Below are positions 34,682 to 43,664 of a DNA stretch of 64,000 nucleotides, piece after piece (within the stretch, counting starts at the first letter, position 1; the number at the start of each line of letters is the position of its first letter). The notes beneath the pieces are model-generated. The model saw only the letters and a program-made list of their open reading frames with translations, was not told the origin of the DNA and did not search any database. The position numbers and the translations under genes were made by a program. The stretch is from NCBI RefSeq assembly GCF_018219155.1, contig NZ_CP056123.1, positions 1,931,505 through 1,995,504 on the forward strand, written 5' to 3'. The DNA comes from Moritella sp. 24 (GTDB taxonomy: Bacteria; Pseudomonadota; Gammaproteobacteria; Enterobacterales; Moritellaceae).

Positions 34682-34724
34682 AAAAGGCAAATACTTGAGT
34701 GATTAACTTGGGTATTTGCCTTTT
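34682..34724 (+). terminator. Terminator of feoABC
   Basis: AAAAGGCAAATAC pairs with GTATTTGCCTTTT, with a loop of 17 bases. Confidence 0.85.
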
Positions 34725-34860
34725 GTCAATTACAGCCCTTTTGCTAGCCTATATACTTATTATTAATCACACTAAATAGATGATCATTGCTTCCTGTGAA
34801 ACCAGTGATGACTTATTTAATGCACTTCGTATTATTAAATTTTATGTAAAGGTTAAATCA

Positions 34861-36063
34861 ATGCAAATTACAGACTTGGCAGTGGAACAAAAAATACTTC
34901 CTGTGTTGCGCCTTGGGTTCCGTCCTTTCTTCTTAGCGGGCGCATTATTCAGCATTATCGCGTTATTATTGTGGGGCGCTATGTTGTCTGGCTATCTTTC
35001 ATTTCAGCCTTATGGTGGCGGAATGTGGTGGCACATACATGAAATGTTATTTGGTTTTGGTTGTGCGATTGTTGCTGGATTTTTACTGACTGCCATTCAA
35101 AATTGGACGGGTATTCGTGGATTATCAGGATTACCGTTATTAGGTCTATTTATGCTTTGGCTTGCTGGGCGAGTCGCGTTACTTTTACCAAACGTGTTAA
35201 ACGATAGTGTTATCATGTTGATTGACCTAAGTTTTCTTCCTACTGTTGCTTATGTTTTAGCCAAACCTTTGTTAAAAATAAAACAATATAGAAATTTATT
35301 TTTTGTCCCTTTATTAGTGTTATTTACCGTTGCTAATGTAGAAATGCATTTAGCAAAACTTGGATTGGCTAACATGACGGTTACTCAAGCAGCTTATGCT
35401 TCTGTCATGTTGATGACCTTCTTAATGTCGGTGATGGCGGGTCGTGTTGTTCCTATGTTTACCGCTAATGGCACGAAAACAGCAAAAGCATTACCTTTGC
35501 CTTGGTTGGAAAAATTAGCAACGGGAAGCCTAGGTATCATTACGGTATTATTGCTCATTAAACCATTATTGAGTGCGCCTGCATTTGTATTTGGCGTATT
35601 GTTTCTGCTTTCTGGTGTATGCCAAGCGATCCGTTGGTGCCGCTGGAAGCCTTGGATTACCTTGGGTGTGCCACTATTGTGGTCTATTCACATCTCGATA
35701 TTTTTTATCTGGACGGGCCTATTTACACTCGGTATGAGCTATTTTATTAATGTGCCATTTGTGAGTCATTTATGGCATTTACTGACTGTTGGTGGCATGG
35801 GTGGTTTGATTTTGGCGATGATCTCGCGTGTTTCTCTTGGTCATACTGGCCGTATGTTACAAGAACCAAAAGCCATGTTTTTAGGGTTCATGAGTATTTT
35901 TATTGCCGCTGTAATACGTGTGATTGGTCCTATATTTTGGGCTCAGCATTATCTTACGTTTATTAATCTTAGTATTCTTTTATGGTTAGTTTCGTTTGGA
36001 TTATTTGCTTATCATTATGCACCTATGTTGTTTAAGGCTCGCACGGATGGTCGACCTGGTTAG
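34861..36063 (+). CDS. nnrS: NnrS-family heme-copper membrane protein
   Basis: A 400-residue protein with about 12 helices. LRLGFRPFFLAGALF near the start, WHIHEMLFGF and the HLWHLLTVGGMGGLILAMISRVSLGHTGR segment are NnrS hallmarks with probable heme or metal histidines. NnrS proteins are linked to nitric oxide stress tolerance. The start is ATG 34861, with AAAGG at 34848-34852; the frame extends to 34780 but with no support. No FNR or NsrR site was recognised upstream. Confidence 0.9.
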   Translation: MQITDLAVEQKILPVLRLGFRPFFLAGALFSIIALLLWGAMLSGYLSFQPYGGGMWWHIHEMLFGFGCAIVAGFLLTAIQNWTGIRGLSGLPLLGLFMLWLAGRVALLLPNVLNDSVIMLIDLSFLPTVAYVLAKPLLKIKQYRNLFFVPLLVLFTVANVEMHLAKLGLANMTVTQAAYASVMLMTFLMSVMAGRVVPMFTANGTKTAKALPLPWLEKLATGSLGIITVLLLIKPLLSAPAFVFGVLFLLSGVCQAIRWCRWKPWITLGVPLLWSIHISIFFIWTGLFTLGMSYFINVPFVSHLWHLLTVGGMGGLILAMISRVSLGHTGRMLQEPKAMFLGFMSIFIAAVIRVIGPIFWAQHYLTFINLSILLWLVSFGLFAYHYAPMLFKARTDGRPG

Positions 36064-36129
36064 AACCGTTTGACAGCTAAACAAGGTTTATATAGAGTGG
36101 CGGTCTGTATCATAAAAGTGAACTGAATA

Positions 36130-36474
36130 ATGGATTTACTCCAGTTTTACAAGTGCTTAGCTGACGACACTAGACTTAAAAGCCTATTGTTGATCCTGCA
36201 TGAAGAGGAACTATGCGTGTGTGAATTAACGCACGCATTAGAACAAAGCCAGCCCAAAATATCACGTCACCTGGCGTTATTACGTCAAAAGCAACTTGTT
36301 GTGGATAGACGACAGGGACAATGGGTTTATTATCATATCAACCCTAATATTCCAGAGTGGGCGCAAAAAATATTGGCTCTCACATTAGTGAATAACGTTG
36401 AATGTATCCAAGAAGAAGTACAGCGCTTAGTCGAAATGTCATCTCGTCCTAGCCGTACTTTTTTATGTGATTAG
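36130..36474 (+). CDS. ArsR-family metalloregulator
   Basis: A 114-residue winged-helix repressor with LADDTRLKSLLLIL, the metal-binding ELCVCELTHAL and the DNA-reading QPKISRHLALLRQKQLV helix. ArsR of plasmid R773 uses CVCDLC; here the third cysteine is threonine, leaving two. Arsenite sensing remains possible with two thiols, which is inference. No arsenical resistance gene is adjacent; it follows nnrS by 66 bp. Confidence 0.85.
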   Translation: MDLLQFYKCLADDTRLKSLLLILHEEELCVCELTHALEQSQPKISRHLALLRQKQLVVDRRQGQWVYYHINPNIPEWAQKILALTLVNNVECIQEEVQRLVEMSSRPSRTFLCD

Positions 36475-36649
36475 GGTTGTTAAATAGAAGCCTTTAATAT
36501 TTTCATTTTAGATTATCTCTTTAAGTATACCCCTGCCAGGCTAACTTTCTGTTTTGATTTTATATTTAGTGATATCAACCACAATAAACAAGACTGCGTG
36601 TCACCTTATCGTGCTAGTATAACTATCGGGTCATAAACAGGGATGATTA

Positions 36650-37531
36650 ATGAATAATATTACGAATAATGCTCTTGATGCGTATTTTGATGAATTACAA
36701 AAGTTTAGCCAGTTATTGTCTAAGCAGGAAGAGTACGATACCGCCGTTGCAGCAATGAACGGAGATAAAGATGCGCGAGACACGATGATCCAGTCTAATT
36801 TAAGATTGGTACTGATGGTGGCAAAAAAATATCAACATTATTCACTCGACTGGGATGAGATCATCCAAGAGGGGAATACAGGTTTAATGCATGCGGTAGA
36901 TAAATTCGACCCCGAGCGAGGCTGTCGGTTTTCAACGTATGCAGTGTGGTGGATAAGAAATAATATTGAACAGTATATTATGAACCACGCACGTACTATC
37001 CGGATCCCTATCCATGTAACCCGCGTCTATAAACAAATTCTTAAAGCGTCATCTCAATTAGGCTTAGACCTTGATACCAATGAAGGTATTACAAAAATAT
37101 CGCAAGAATTAAAGATTTCACCACGCAAAGTGCTTAATATATTAGGTCACTACTTTAACGAAGGTGAACTGGATAAAGAAATCCGGAGTGGCGATAATCT
37201 ACTCGCGTCTTTAAAAGACCTTGTGGCCGCAGAAGCCAATTGCCAACCAGACATTCGTTACGAGAAGTGCGACTATTACGAATACATGGATGCATTATTA
37301 GAATATCTTCCCGTACGTAGTCAAAATATTATCCGCTTGCGCTTTGGTTTTAAGGGGCAAGACCCGATGAGCCTAGAAGCGATTGCACAGTTAATGGATA
37401 TTTCTCGAGAACGTGTGAGACAAATTATTCGCAATGGTTTGAAACAAGTTCGTGAACAGTTATGCGCAAATGATTTGGTCAAAGAAGATTTTGATTTTGA
37501 AGCAGACTCTATTTGTACTATTCATGTATAA
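36650..37531 (+). CDS. RpoS-like alternative sigma factor
   Basis: A 293-residue group 2 sigma-70 factor. Region 2 is nearly canonical (NLRLVLMVAKKY, EIIQEGNTGLMHAVDKFDPERGCRFSTYAVWWIR, TIRIPIHV) and region 4 keeps the HTH (LEAIAQLMDISRERVRQI). It lacks region 1.1 and the RpoH box, so RpoS is the closest type. Region 3 and the linker have diverged strongly, and flanking genes are not nlpD/surE, so it is a paralogue rather than the standard rpoS. Such extra RpoS-like factors occur in marine Vibrionaceae relatives. Confidence 0.82.
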   Translation: MNNITNNALDAYFDELQKFSQLLSKQEEYDTAVAAMNGDKDARDTMIQSNLRLVLMVAKKYQHYSLDWDEIIQEGNTGLMHAVDKFDPERGCRFSTYAVWWIRNNIEQYIMNHARTIRIPIHVTRVYKQILKASSQLGLDLDTNEGITKISQELKISPRKVLNILGHYFNEGELDKEIRSGDNLLASLKDLVAAEANCQPDIRYEKCDYYEYMDALLEYLPVRSQNIIRLRFGFKGQDPMSLEAIAQLMDISRERVRQIIRNGLKQVREQLCANDLVKEDFDFEADSICTIHV

Positions 37532-37537
37532 GTAATT

Positions 37538-37569
37538 AAAGTCAGTCACTTACAAAAATGACTGACTTT
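37538..37569 (+). terminator. Terminator hairpin after the sigma factor
   Basis: AAAGTCAGTCA pairs with TGACTGACTTT over a 10-base loop. Only a broken U-run follows on the plus strand; the opposite strand serves the convergent gene. Confidence 0.6.
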
Positions 37570-37604
37570 ATTCTATTTAATTAACGACTAATTCATGCTG
37601 TCAA

Positions 37605-38504
37605 TTAGGCTTTAAATGCCATATTCAACAAGGCGATTAATTTAGCAGGGTCTGCTTGATTTTGTGTTATCTCACCTAAAGTAACAGCTTCTTCTGGATT
37701 GATAGAAACGGTGATACTTTTCGGGTCATTAATAAACTTGATGAATGTTTCCGCTGCATTTTTTGCGAGTTTTATTTCTGCATCACTCAATTCATTATTC
37801 GCATTTTCAAGGTCTGCATCTAACATCACAGTGATCTTATCTGAGATGCGTTGTTTTAATTCTTCAACACTGATATCACTTGTTTGTGCTTCTTGTTCGA
37901 TGAGACGTTTGATAAATGATTCATCTGTGTAGGTGAATTTAGCAGCATTAAGCTGATAGTTCGGGTAAGAAAATAGCAAGCTTACTGGTTGTTTTGGATC
38001 AAACTCGAAGTTAGCTAAGTTTAATGCGTAGTCCATTTTTCCCATATCTTTCGAACTTAAAGCAAACTCTAAATCCATCACGTTATTCACGTACGTATAT
38101 TTAGTTGATAAGCTGATTAACATATCCTCGGTATAACCGAGTTCGCTAAGCTGTAGTGCTGTTTGTGGGTCAACTTCATCAATACTGATTGAAATCCCGC
38201 TAAGAGCGATATCTAAAGCAGTAGGGAACTCTGATTGAACATCTAATTCGTTAACCGTGATTTCACTAATCGTAATTGGTTTAGCACTATTATCAATCGG
38301 GCTAAGCACGACGTTGTGTAGCTGGATCTTTTGGGTGATAGGCTCAACACTCAGATCGCTATATTTAATATTAACCATAGGCTGCATTTCGATGATTTTC
38401 GCATCAATCTGTGTTGCTACCTTGTCTGTCATATAAAATTTACCGCCAGCATAGCTTGCTGCAAGCCCGGCGATAACAACGCCTGAAATTAATTTAATAT
38501 TCAT
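37605..38504 (-). CDS. Unrecognised secreted or membrane-anchored protein
   Basis: A 299-residue protein with an N-terminal hydrophobic segment (about 5-22) that may be a signal peptide or anchor. The rest is acidic and beta-rich, with strands such as IKYSDLSVEPITQKIQLHNV that resemble AsmA-like or DUF945-like periplasmic proteins, but no family was assigned. It has no cysteine in the mature part. A terminator hairpin separates it from the lipase gene upstream, so it is probably transcribed alone. Confidence 0.65.
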   Translation of the reverse strand: MNIKLISGVVIAGLAASYAGGKFYMTDKVATQIDAKIIEMQPMVNIKYSDLSVEPITQKIQLHNVVLSPIDNSAKPITISEITVNELDVQSEFPTALDIALSGISISIDEVDPQTALQLSELGYTEDMLISLSTKYTYVNNVMDLEFALSSKDMGKMDYALNLANFEFDPKQPVSLLFSYPNYQLNAAKFTYTDESFIKRLIEQEAQTSDISVEELKQRISDKITVMLDADLENANNELSDAEIKLAKNAAETFIKFINDPKSITVSINPEEAVTLGEITQNQADPAKLIALLNMAFKA

Positions 38505-38620
38505 GATTTCACTTATTTGTTGAATCTAGGATGTATAAAGTTTTGTAAAAATATATATTGCTGTGTGGATTATGTATTGGTTATCAAATGATTGGAATAG
38601 TTCAACGGAATTTAAACGAA

Positions 38621-38653
38621 AAAACGAAGGCTTATCACTAAACCTTCGTTTTT
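38621..38653. terminator. Terminator after the lipase gene
   Basis: AAAACGAAGG pairs with CCTTCGTTTT; both strands show a following T-run. It serves the minus-strand lipase gene. Confidence 0.8.
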
Positions 38654-38690
38654 ATTGAGGATGTATTAACGCTATTGTTTAATTAACGGC

Positions 38691-41138
38691 TTAATCAAGT
38701 CGAGTAGATTCAAGAATAGTCGCTGTCTTTCCATCATCACTCGCTAGGAAGCTAGTGATGTGGCTTTGTAGTTCAGCTGTATACATTTTGTATGCTTCTG
38801 GATAAGCGGGGTTATAGGCAATCGCAGAGCTATGCTCACCTGCGTTTAATAAAGCCACTTTCTTATCTGTTGTATTATCTGTACCGATATTTGTTAGACC
38901 AAGCTGCGCTATTAATGGTGTTGTTCCTGCGACAGGCGAGTATGGTGCAGCATTTTTATTATCAGTATTCTCACCTGTACCTGTTGTTACAATATTAGGA
39001 ATGACCATGTCATTTTTAACTTGTGCTAAGTAAACAGGGGTTGATGTATCGATATTACGTGCTAATGCAAATGGGTCTGCAGTTTCAAGTACTGTTTGCG
39101 CTGCCACTGCAAAGCTTTGGAATGTAGCGTCAATTTGAGCTTGAGCCCCAGGTGTCGCTGCTGCGCCAGCATAGAAGTTATTAAAACAAATTGTGTTACT
39201 TAACGAACCACAATATGCACCAGAGAAGGCTTGGTAATCAGTACTAGCAGACATCATTAAGCCATGCTTAACTGTACCACCAAATCCGACGGAATTAAGT
39301 AGTAGGTATGGAACGCTACCACCTGGATTAGCAAATGCTGCTTTATCAATAGCGAACAGTTCATTGCCTGATGGCATAGGGCGGTCAATAGTCGCTTGTA
39401 AACTAATACTTGTCATCGCTCCGAGTGAGTGACCAAATAGGCTTACTTTCTTGGTATCTAATAAGTCGAAGCTATTACCAAGATTTCCCCCTAAGCTTTT
39501 AGCGTAATCTTGTGCTGAACCAATAACACTAATACCAGCGCGTAATCCGATAAGGTCAGCAACAGCTTGACGCATGTTATCACGACCAACGGTTAAGTAT
39601 TCGAAGTTCATGAATACATCGGCATTTGCACCATCAGTAACCGTTCCATCACTTAGCGCTCGTTCGCCATGTAAAGGCAAGTCAATTGCAAGTATCGCAT
39701 AGCCTTTAATAAGCGCATTACCAGATGCTAAGATATTTTCTTTTATAGACGTAATACCATGTTGATAGATTACGACTGGTACGGGATTATCAGCAGTAAC
39801 AAGTGCGCCATCTTTATCTAATGTAGGTGTAATTAATAAGAAGTTAATATCTTCAACCGCTTTAACTTGTGGTAAAGGACTATATTTTGTGATTAATCGT
39901 TCAGAATCAAGTTGCTTACCATCAACCGTAAATGATTGACCAACCAGTTTCAGCTGTTCTGTTGGATCCGCAAGATTACCGGGATCAATACCTGCTGTAA
40001 TTAATTTCCCAGCAAGTTCATTTTTATTCGCTTCATCGCTTCCGTTTAGTACGCTAGAGATAATCGCAAGGCTTGGCATTCCACTTTGCCAAGGTATTTT
40101 CTTCCATTTATCCTCCTCTACATCAACCTCTGAGAACGAAGGCAATTTAATTTTACCTGTGTGTGCAGTGATTTGGCTATTTAAATAAGTTTCAGTATCT
40201 GTTCCTGCAATATCGACACCAGTTGACTTTAACATGATTGATGCAAGCGTTGCTGGTGCTAATTCTGTTGCCATTGGGTTGTAAAGACCGGTCAGATCTA
40301 AACCTTTTGGATTTGCACTGCCTTGCCAAATAGCACTTGCGGTTTCACCTAATGATATAGCTTCTAGCGCTTTTGCTGTTGCCATTTTGGTAAAGAACAG
40401 CGCATCACCAGCCGATGACGTAGTAAACCAACTTGAGTAAATAATGTTTTCATAATTCGCGATGCCGTAACCGTCCATTAAGCCTTCGGCTTGTAAAACG
40501 ATTTTTTGCGGTACTTCTAACGCACCACCGACTTGAGAAATCTCTTTGTTTTTAAGCGCTGCATAGTTCGATGACATACCCAATTTTTCACCAGAACTGT
40601 CAACGAGCGCATCTGTAATCGCATAAATATAATCGCTGTCATGATCTAAGCTACCGTTTAGTGGTAATACGGCTAGAGAAGTACCTGTTGAGATGACTGT
40701 ATAATCCTTACTGGCTTCTAAAGCAACAGGGTTACTCATCACATAATTATTGACCGTTACTTTAGCGATTTTTACAGCTGCATTAAGCAATGCTGTATTA
40801 GTTGTGAGTGTTACATTAGCTGGTAGGTCTAATTCAATCGTGAAAGGCTGTGTTGGACTCCACCCGTCGGTATCACCCATTGCAACCGCTGGGTTACTAC
40901 GGTCAGTTAGATCACCTGTCGTCGGTATATCTAATGTACCATCTGATGTATTCATTAATAGATAAGAAGGTATAGAGATTTTCTTATTTGAAGACACGAC
41001 ATCAAATGCAATGCTTGATTGGCGATTAAGTGAATCGGTAATAGTGTCATCAATACGGAGAGCTGTAGAGTCATCACCGCAAGCTGTTAATCCAAGTGTG
41101 CTTGCAATGGCAAGAGCAAGAATTTTTTTATTTTTCAT
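38691..41138 (-). CDS. VolA/Pla-1-type surface lipase (lipoprotein)
   Basis: An 815-residue lipoprotein with lipobox LTAC (Cys 20) and an alpha/beta-hydrolase domain whose nucleophile elbow is GHSLG (Ser 571). The layout matches the Pla-1/cef extracellular lipase family, including Vibrio VolA, which releases fatty acids from lysophosphatidylcholine at the cell surface. The start is ATG 41138, with GGAG at 41145-41148 (minus strand), instead of the longer frame from 41174. A FadR-like site lies upstream. In Vibrio volA is paired with fadL; no fadL is present here. Confidence 0.88.
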   Translation of the reverse strand: MKNKKILALAIASTLGLTACGDDSTALRIDDTITDSLNRQSSIAFDVVSSNKKISIPSYLLMNTSDGTLDIPTTGDLTDRSNPAVAMGDTDGWSPTQPFTIELDLPANVTLTTNTALLNAAVKIAKVTVNNYVMSNPVALEASKDYTVISTGTSLAVLPLNGSLDHDSDYIYAITDALVDSSGEKLGMSSNYAALKNKEISQVGGALEVPQKIVLQAEGLMDGYGIANYENIIYSSWFTTSSAGDALFFTKMATAKALEAISLGETASAIWQGSANPKGLDLTGLYNPMATELAPATLASIMLKSTGVDIAGTDTETYLNSQITAHTGKIKLPSFSEVDVEEDKWKKIPWQSGMPSLAIISSVLNGSDEANKNELAGKLITAGIDPGNLADPTEQLKLVGQSFTVDGKQLDSERLITKYSPLPQVKAVEDINFLLITPTLDKDGALVTADNPVPVVIYQHGITSIKENILASGNALIKGYAILAIDLPLHGERALSDGTVTDGANADVFMNFEYLTVGRDNMRQAVADLIGLRAGISVIGSAQDYAKSLGGNLGNSFDLLDTKKVSLFGHSLGAMTSISLQATIDRPMPSGNELFAIDKAAFANPGGSVPYLLLNSVGFGGTVKHGLMMSASTDYQAFSGAYCGSLSNTICFNNFYAGAAATPGAQAQIDATFQSFAVAAQTVLETADPFALARNIDTSTPVYLAQVKNDMVIPNIVTTGTGENTDNKNAAPYSPVAGTTPLIAQLGLTNIGTDNTTDKKVALLNAGEHSSAIAYNPAYPEAYKMYTAELQSHITSFLASDDGKTATILESTRLD

Positions 41139-41767
41139 TAGTAACTCCGAATTTTGAATATAGTGATAGTGCACTTAGATGATGAGTTAAATGGGGATTG
41201 GTCTGCGGAATGCATCCTACTGTTATATTAAATCTACGCATTTACTCTCCTTGTAATCTGCTTTGTTTCAATTAACTATTCTCTCGTACAATTTAGATAA
41301 CACCTTTACCACTAAGTAGTTATAATATGCTGTTTTACTTAGTGTATATTATCTATTTATAATGATTAATTAGGTCTGACCAGTAAATTCATTAGCTGAG
41401 AGTCTAGAACATTCATACTTAAGTGTTAACAGGGTGTCACGTATTGTGTGAGGCAGCGCAATATTAAATATGATTAATTTAACATTTGAGTAACAGTTTG
41501 ATTTGTTTTTAAGTGTGGCTGTATGATTAATTATCGCTTTTAATCAATGGTATATGATTTTCCGTATTTTCAAATATAAAATGATATTCGTATTTTTATT
41601 GAATTTTGATGGGTTGTGATATTTCGTTACATTTAATCAACACTTGGTGCGGCGTTATTTTCAATGACTGTATTGTTTATAGCCGATGTGCGTATGTATC
41701 TTGCTTGATTTGTTTTAATGAGATTATTTATAATAAAGGCCTTTAGTTATTTACCATTTTGAGTCTT
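41139..41767. other. Long intergenic region between lipase and kinase genes
   Basis: About 630 bp of AT-rich sequence between divergent genes. Apart from the lipase ribosome site and the FadR-like operator at 41369-41385, nothing was recognised: no ORF with a ribosome site, no tRNA and no clear hairpin. Confidence 0.5.
41369..41385. promoter_or_regulatory. FadR-like operator upstream of the lipase
   Basis: On the minus strand the 17-mer reads TACTGGTCAGACCTAAT, matching the FadR consensus AACTGGTCNGACNTGTT at 12 of 15 defined bases, including the whole central CTGGTC-GAC core. It lies 231 bp upstream of the lipase start. FadR control would tie lipid scavenging to fatty acid supply. Confidence 0.5.
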
Positions 41768-42217
41768 ATGTCTTTGTTATCTGATTTGTCTCCATTTTCT
41801 GACCCTTGCTTAATTATTATTCGTGGTATTCCCGGTTCTGGAAAATCAACATTGGCTCAACGCTTTCTGCTGTCACTCCCAAACGCAGTGCATTGTGAGG
41901 CAGACCATTACTTCATTAATAAGCAAGGTCGATATATTTACGATAGTAAAAAGATAAAATTGGCACATCAATACTGTCAGAAAAAAATGCGTGCCGCATT
42001 ACAAGCGGGGCAGTCCGTTATTGTCAGTAATACCACCATTAAAATGTGGGAGTTAACGACATTATTGGACATTGCCGCAGACTACAATATAGACAAACAC
42101 ATCATTCATTGCTGTGGAGAGTTTGTGAGTACGCATCATGTACCTGCTGACATAGTCGCTACTATGGCCTTAAATTATGAACCTTATAAAGGTGAAATCA
42201 GTTATACACCCATTTAA
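41768..42217 (+). CDS. P-loop kinase-like AAA protein
   Basis: A 149-residue ATP-binding protein with Walker A GIPGSGKST (about 21-29), a YDSKKIKLAHQYCQ helix and VSNTTIKMWE, resembling polynucleotide kinase-like P-loop enzymes (NEDD4BP2/T4 Pnk group). It probably phosphorylates a nucleic acid end or small molecule; substrate unknown. The start is ATG 41768; TTG 41759 is an alternative. Confidence 0.75.
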   Translation: MSLLSDLSPFSDPCLIIIRGIPGSGKSTLAQRFLLSLPNAVHCEADHYFINKQGRYIYDSKKIKLAHQYCQKKMRAALQAGQSVIVSNTTIKMWELTTLLDIAADYNIDKHIIHCCGEFVSTHHVPADIVATMALNYEPYKGEISYTPI

Positions 42218-42304
42218 TCCCTGCCCCCTTGATATCGCGTTTATCGTTAACAAAGGTATAAGCGACTGAGATAGTGTTTACTCCCCATACAAGAGCCTGC
42301 TAGC

Positions 42305-42346
42305 TTTCACTTTTGTCATATATCTGTAACAAAAGTGAAATATAAT
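42305..42346. promoter_or_regulatory. Inverted repeat and -10 element upstream of chrA
   Basis: TTTCACTTTTGT at 42305-42316 and ACAAAAGTGAAA at 42329-42340 form a perfect 12-bp inverted repeat with a 12-bp spacer. A TATAAT immediately follows at 42341-42346, so the repeat overlaps the -35 region. This layout suits a repressor operator; no regulator gene is adjacent. Confidence 0.55.
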
Positions 42347-42392
42347 AATCACGCGAAATTGGTATCGCATAACAGCTAGGAAAGGCAAAGAA

Positions 42393-43544
42393 ATGAAGCA
42401 AGTTTTGGAAGTATTTTGGCAGTTTTTTACATTGGGGTGGATCAGTTTTGGTGGCCCAGCTGCACACATAGGTTATTTTGAGAAAACATTCGTTCAAAAA
42501 TTAAAATGGATAGATAGCGAAAGCTATGCAAGGTTAATTTCATTAAGTCAGTTTTTACCTGGCCCAGGCTCAAGTCAGATCGGTTTTGCTATCGGTTTAC
42601 GTCGCGCGGGTGTTATTGGTGGTTTTACTGCTTTTATAGCATTCACGTTCCCTTCTGTATTGCTACTCTATATTCTAGCGACAACAAATGCCACACAAGA
42701 CGCTGCATGGCTAGTGAGCATGACGCATGGACTTAAGCTGTTAGCAGTTGTGGTTGTTGCTGATGCAACGCTTAATATGTACAAAGGTTTTTGTAAAGAA
42801 CGCAGTACGGTGACGATTTGTGTTGTTACTGCGGCTGTATTATTGATCGCGCCGAGTTTATTAACGCAAATGCTGGTACTTATTGCTGCTGGTATTGTTG
42901 GAATGCAACTTAAAAAACCAAGTGAAGCATCAACATCTGTTACGTCAAAGGGTCGTGTTAATTATTTACCACTGGCTATATTTGCGGTGTTATTTGCGGG
43001 ATTACCGTTATTAACGAATTCACCAGCGTGGTTAACTGTTTTTGCTGATTTTTATCAGTCAGGTAGTTTAGTATTTGGTGGTGGTCATGTTGTACTACCT
43101 ATGCTGCAGCAAGCATTAGGAGACGCTATTGATACAGACCGTTTCTTAATGGGTTATGCCGCAGCTCAAGCTGTACCTGGCCCAATGTTTTCGTTATCGG
43201 CATTTTTAGGTGCTGACTTGTTAGCGAGTTCACCTTTAGCGGGGGCGTTAATTGCGACAGTTGCTATTTTCTTACCGGGTTTCTTACTGGTACTTGGTTT
43301 CCATGGTGCATGGGAATCGTTAGCGGCTAAACCTAAGGTTGCTGGTGCGGTATGGGGTATTAATGCTGCTGTTGTCGGTTTATTGATGTCAGCCCTTTAT
43401 AGTCCGGTATTTACATCTGCGATAGTAAGCCCTGTTGATATGGCTGCTGTGATTATTGGTTTCTTTGCACTACGTACATTGAAATTACCGATTATGGCTG
43501 TCGTTGCTAGCTTTATCGCCTTTGGTTATATCATGGGACTTTAA
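42393..43544 (+). CDS. chrA: Chromate transporter (ChrA, two-domain form)
   Basis: A 383-residue CHR-family protein with two homologous halves: FFTLGWISFGGPAAHIGYFEK with SLSQFLPGPGSSQIGFAIG in the first, and SGSLVFGGGHVVLPML with YAAAQAVPGPMFSLSAFLG in the second. It exports chromate from the cytoplasm. AGGAAAGG precedes the ATG. No chrB or reductase gene is adjacent. Confidence 0.9.
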   Translation: MKQVLEVFWQFFTLGWISFGGPAAHIGYFEKTFVQKLKWIDSESYARLISLSQFLPGPGSSQIGFAIGLRRAGVIGGFTAFIAFTFPSVLLLYILATTNATQDAAWLVSMTHGLKLLAVVVVADATLNMYKGFCKERSTVTICVVTAAVLLIAPSLLTQMLVLIAAGIVGMQLKKPSEASTSVTSKGRVNYLPLAIFAVLFAGLPLLTNSPAWLTVFADFYQSGSLVFGGGHVVLPMLQQALGDAIDTDRFLMGYAAAQAVPGPMFSLSAFLGADLLASSPLAGALIATVAIFLPGFLLVLGFHGAWESLAAKPKVAGAVWGINAAVVGLLMSALYSPVFTSAIVSPVDMAAVIIGFFALRTLKLPIMAVVASFIAFGYIMGL

Positions 43545-43562
43545 GCGCCATAGTATAAAGTA

Positions 43563-43604
43563 ACCCAGCTATCGAGCAGAGGTATAATCTCACGATGGCT
43601 GGGT
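43563..43604 (+). terminator. Hairpin after chrA
   Basis: ACCCAGCTATCG pairs with CGATGGCTGGGT with one mismatch. No T-run follows, so it may be a terminator or a 5' structure of the next operon. Confidence 0.45.
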
Positions 43605-43664
43605 ATTCAGGCTCTTATAAACAAGATATACTTTCGCCATTCGAATTAGACTGTGTATAAATAA

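Noticed and set aside
43605-43664. Cobalamin riboswitch before the BtuF-like gene
   Set aside because: The leader is too short and the B12-box consensus was not found.
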